A DNA stretch of 64,000 nucleotides, from positions 32,413,862 to 32,477,861 of the forward strand of contig CM049307.1 of NCBI GenBank assembly GCA_026874595.1, in the 5' to 3' direction. This document shows, in pieces, positions 63,837 through 64,000 of this stretch; the stretch's first letter is position 1; every line of letters begins with the position of its first letter. This DNA comes from Sipunculus nudus (Eukaryota; Annelida; Sipuncula; Golfingiida; Sipunculidae). Under the pieces are notes generated by a model that worked only from the letters and a program-made list of their open reading frames with translations, was not told where the DNA came from and searched no databases. A program made the position numbers and the translations under genes.

Positions 63837-64000
63837 CGTATTGCTGCAGGCAGCTCTGCTTGTCGTTAATGTGGCCGTAGAGTAGCTATTGGATACTGGA
63901 ACAGACTTTTAATGGCAGAATAATTATAGCTGTTCCGTTAGTCTCCCCCGCACCCAGACACAGACTATACCATACTGGCCGACCTAAGTGGCATCTCATT

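Overview
The window reads as animal nuclear DNA from a lophotrochozoan, most likely a bivalve mollusc. That placement is an inference. It rests on an Olig-class bHLH gene with a single coding exon, on abundant (TA)n microsatellites in gene-poor AT-rich DNA, and on decayed CR1/L2-like and L1/Tx1-like LINEs, tRNA-derived SINEs and non-autonomous elements built of short tandem monomers, of the sort common in bivalves. Nothing looks bacterial or viral, and no operon, CRISPR array or rRNA was seen.

Genes. Two intact protein-coding genes are supported, both on the minus strand and both with an uninterrupted coding exon. An Olig-family transcription factor lies at 80-742, with a GC-rich possible promoter at about 1,100-1,560 and a complex, motif-dense candidate enhancer at about 2,690-3,130. 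A 343-residue single-pass membrane protein of unknown family lies at 18,245-19,276; it has a short glycosylatable N-terminus, one membrane segment, a long acidic tail and a C-terminus of class III PDZ-ligand type. A possible 3'-terminal exon of a further gene sits at the right edge (about 63,608-63,836, minus). The rest is noncoding or mobile DNA.

Mobile DNA. A CR1/L2-like LINE at 8.2-10.8 kb keeps its endonuclease and the C-terminal half of its reverse transcriptase (RT), joined across an internal deletion. The right end (57.1-63.2 kb) is a nest: a decayed L1/Tx1-like LINE on the minus strand is split by three later insertions. These are a 5'-truncated CR1/L2-like LINE (62.15-62.9 kb), a hairpin-capped element with eight copies of a monomer of about 180 bp (60.3-61.85 kb), and an element whose monomers carry AGGTCA direct repeats (59.03-59.82 kb). 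Smaller elements are a family with GGATCC-containing inverted ends (23.9-24.7 kb, 50.5-51.3 kb, fragment at 5.3 kb), a MITE at 37.8-38.4 kb, a fold-back element with a strict 21-bp internal period at 45.3-45.6 kb, three SINE-like units (32.5, 34.5, 47.7 kb) and several degenerate tandem or dispersed repeats.

Overall this is a developmental-regulator neighbourhood: one transcription-factor gene and one lineage-specific-looking membrane protein in a long noncoding interval. Some of that interval may hold enhancers, and much of the remainder is transposon debris. The most useful signals are the nested LINE stack, the covarying 49-nt terminal hairpins shared by the two CR1/L2-like LINEs, and the short-period non-autonomous elements.
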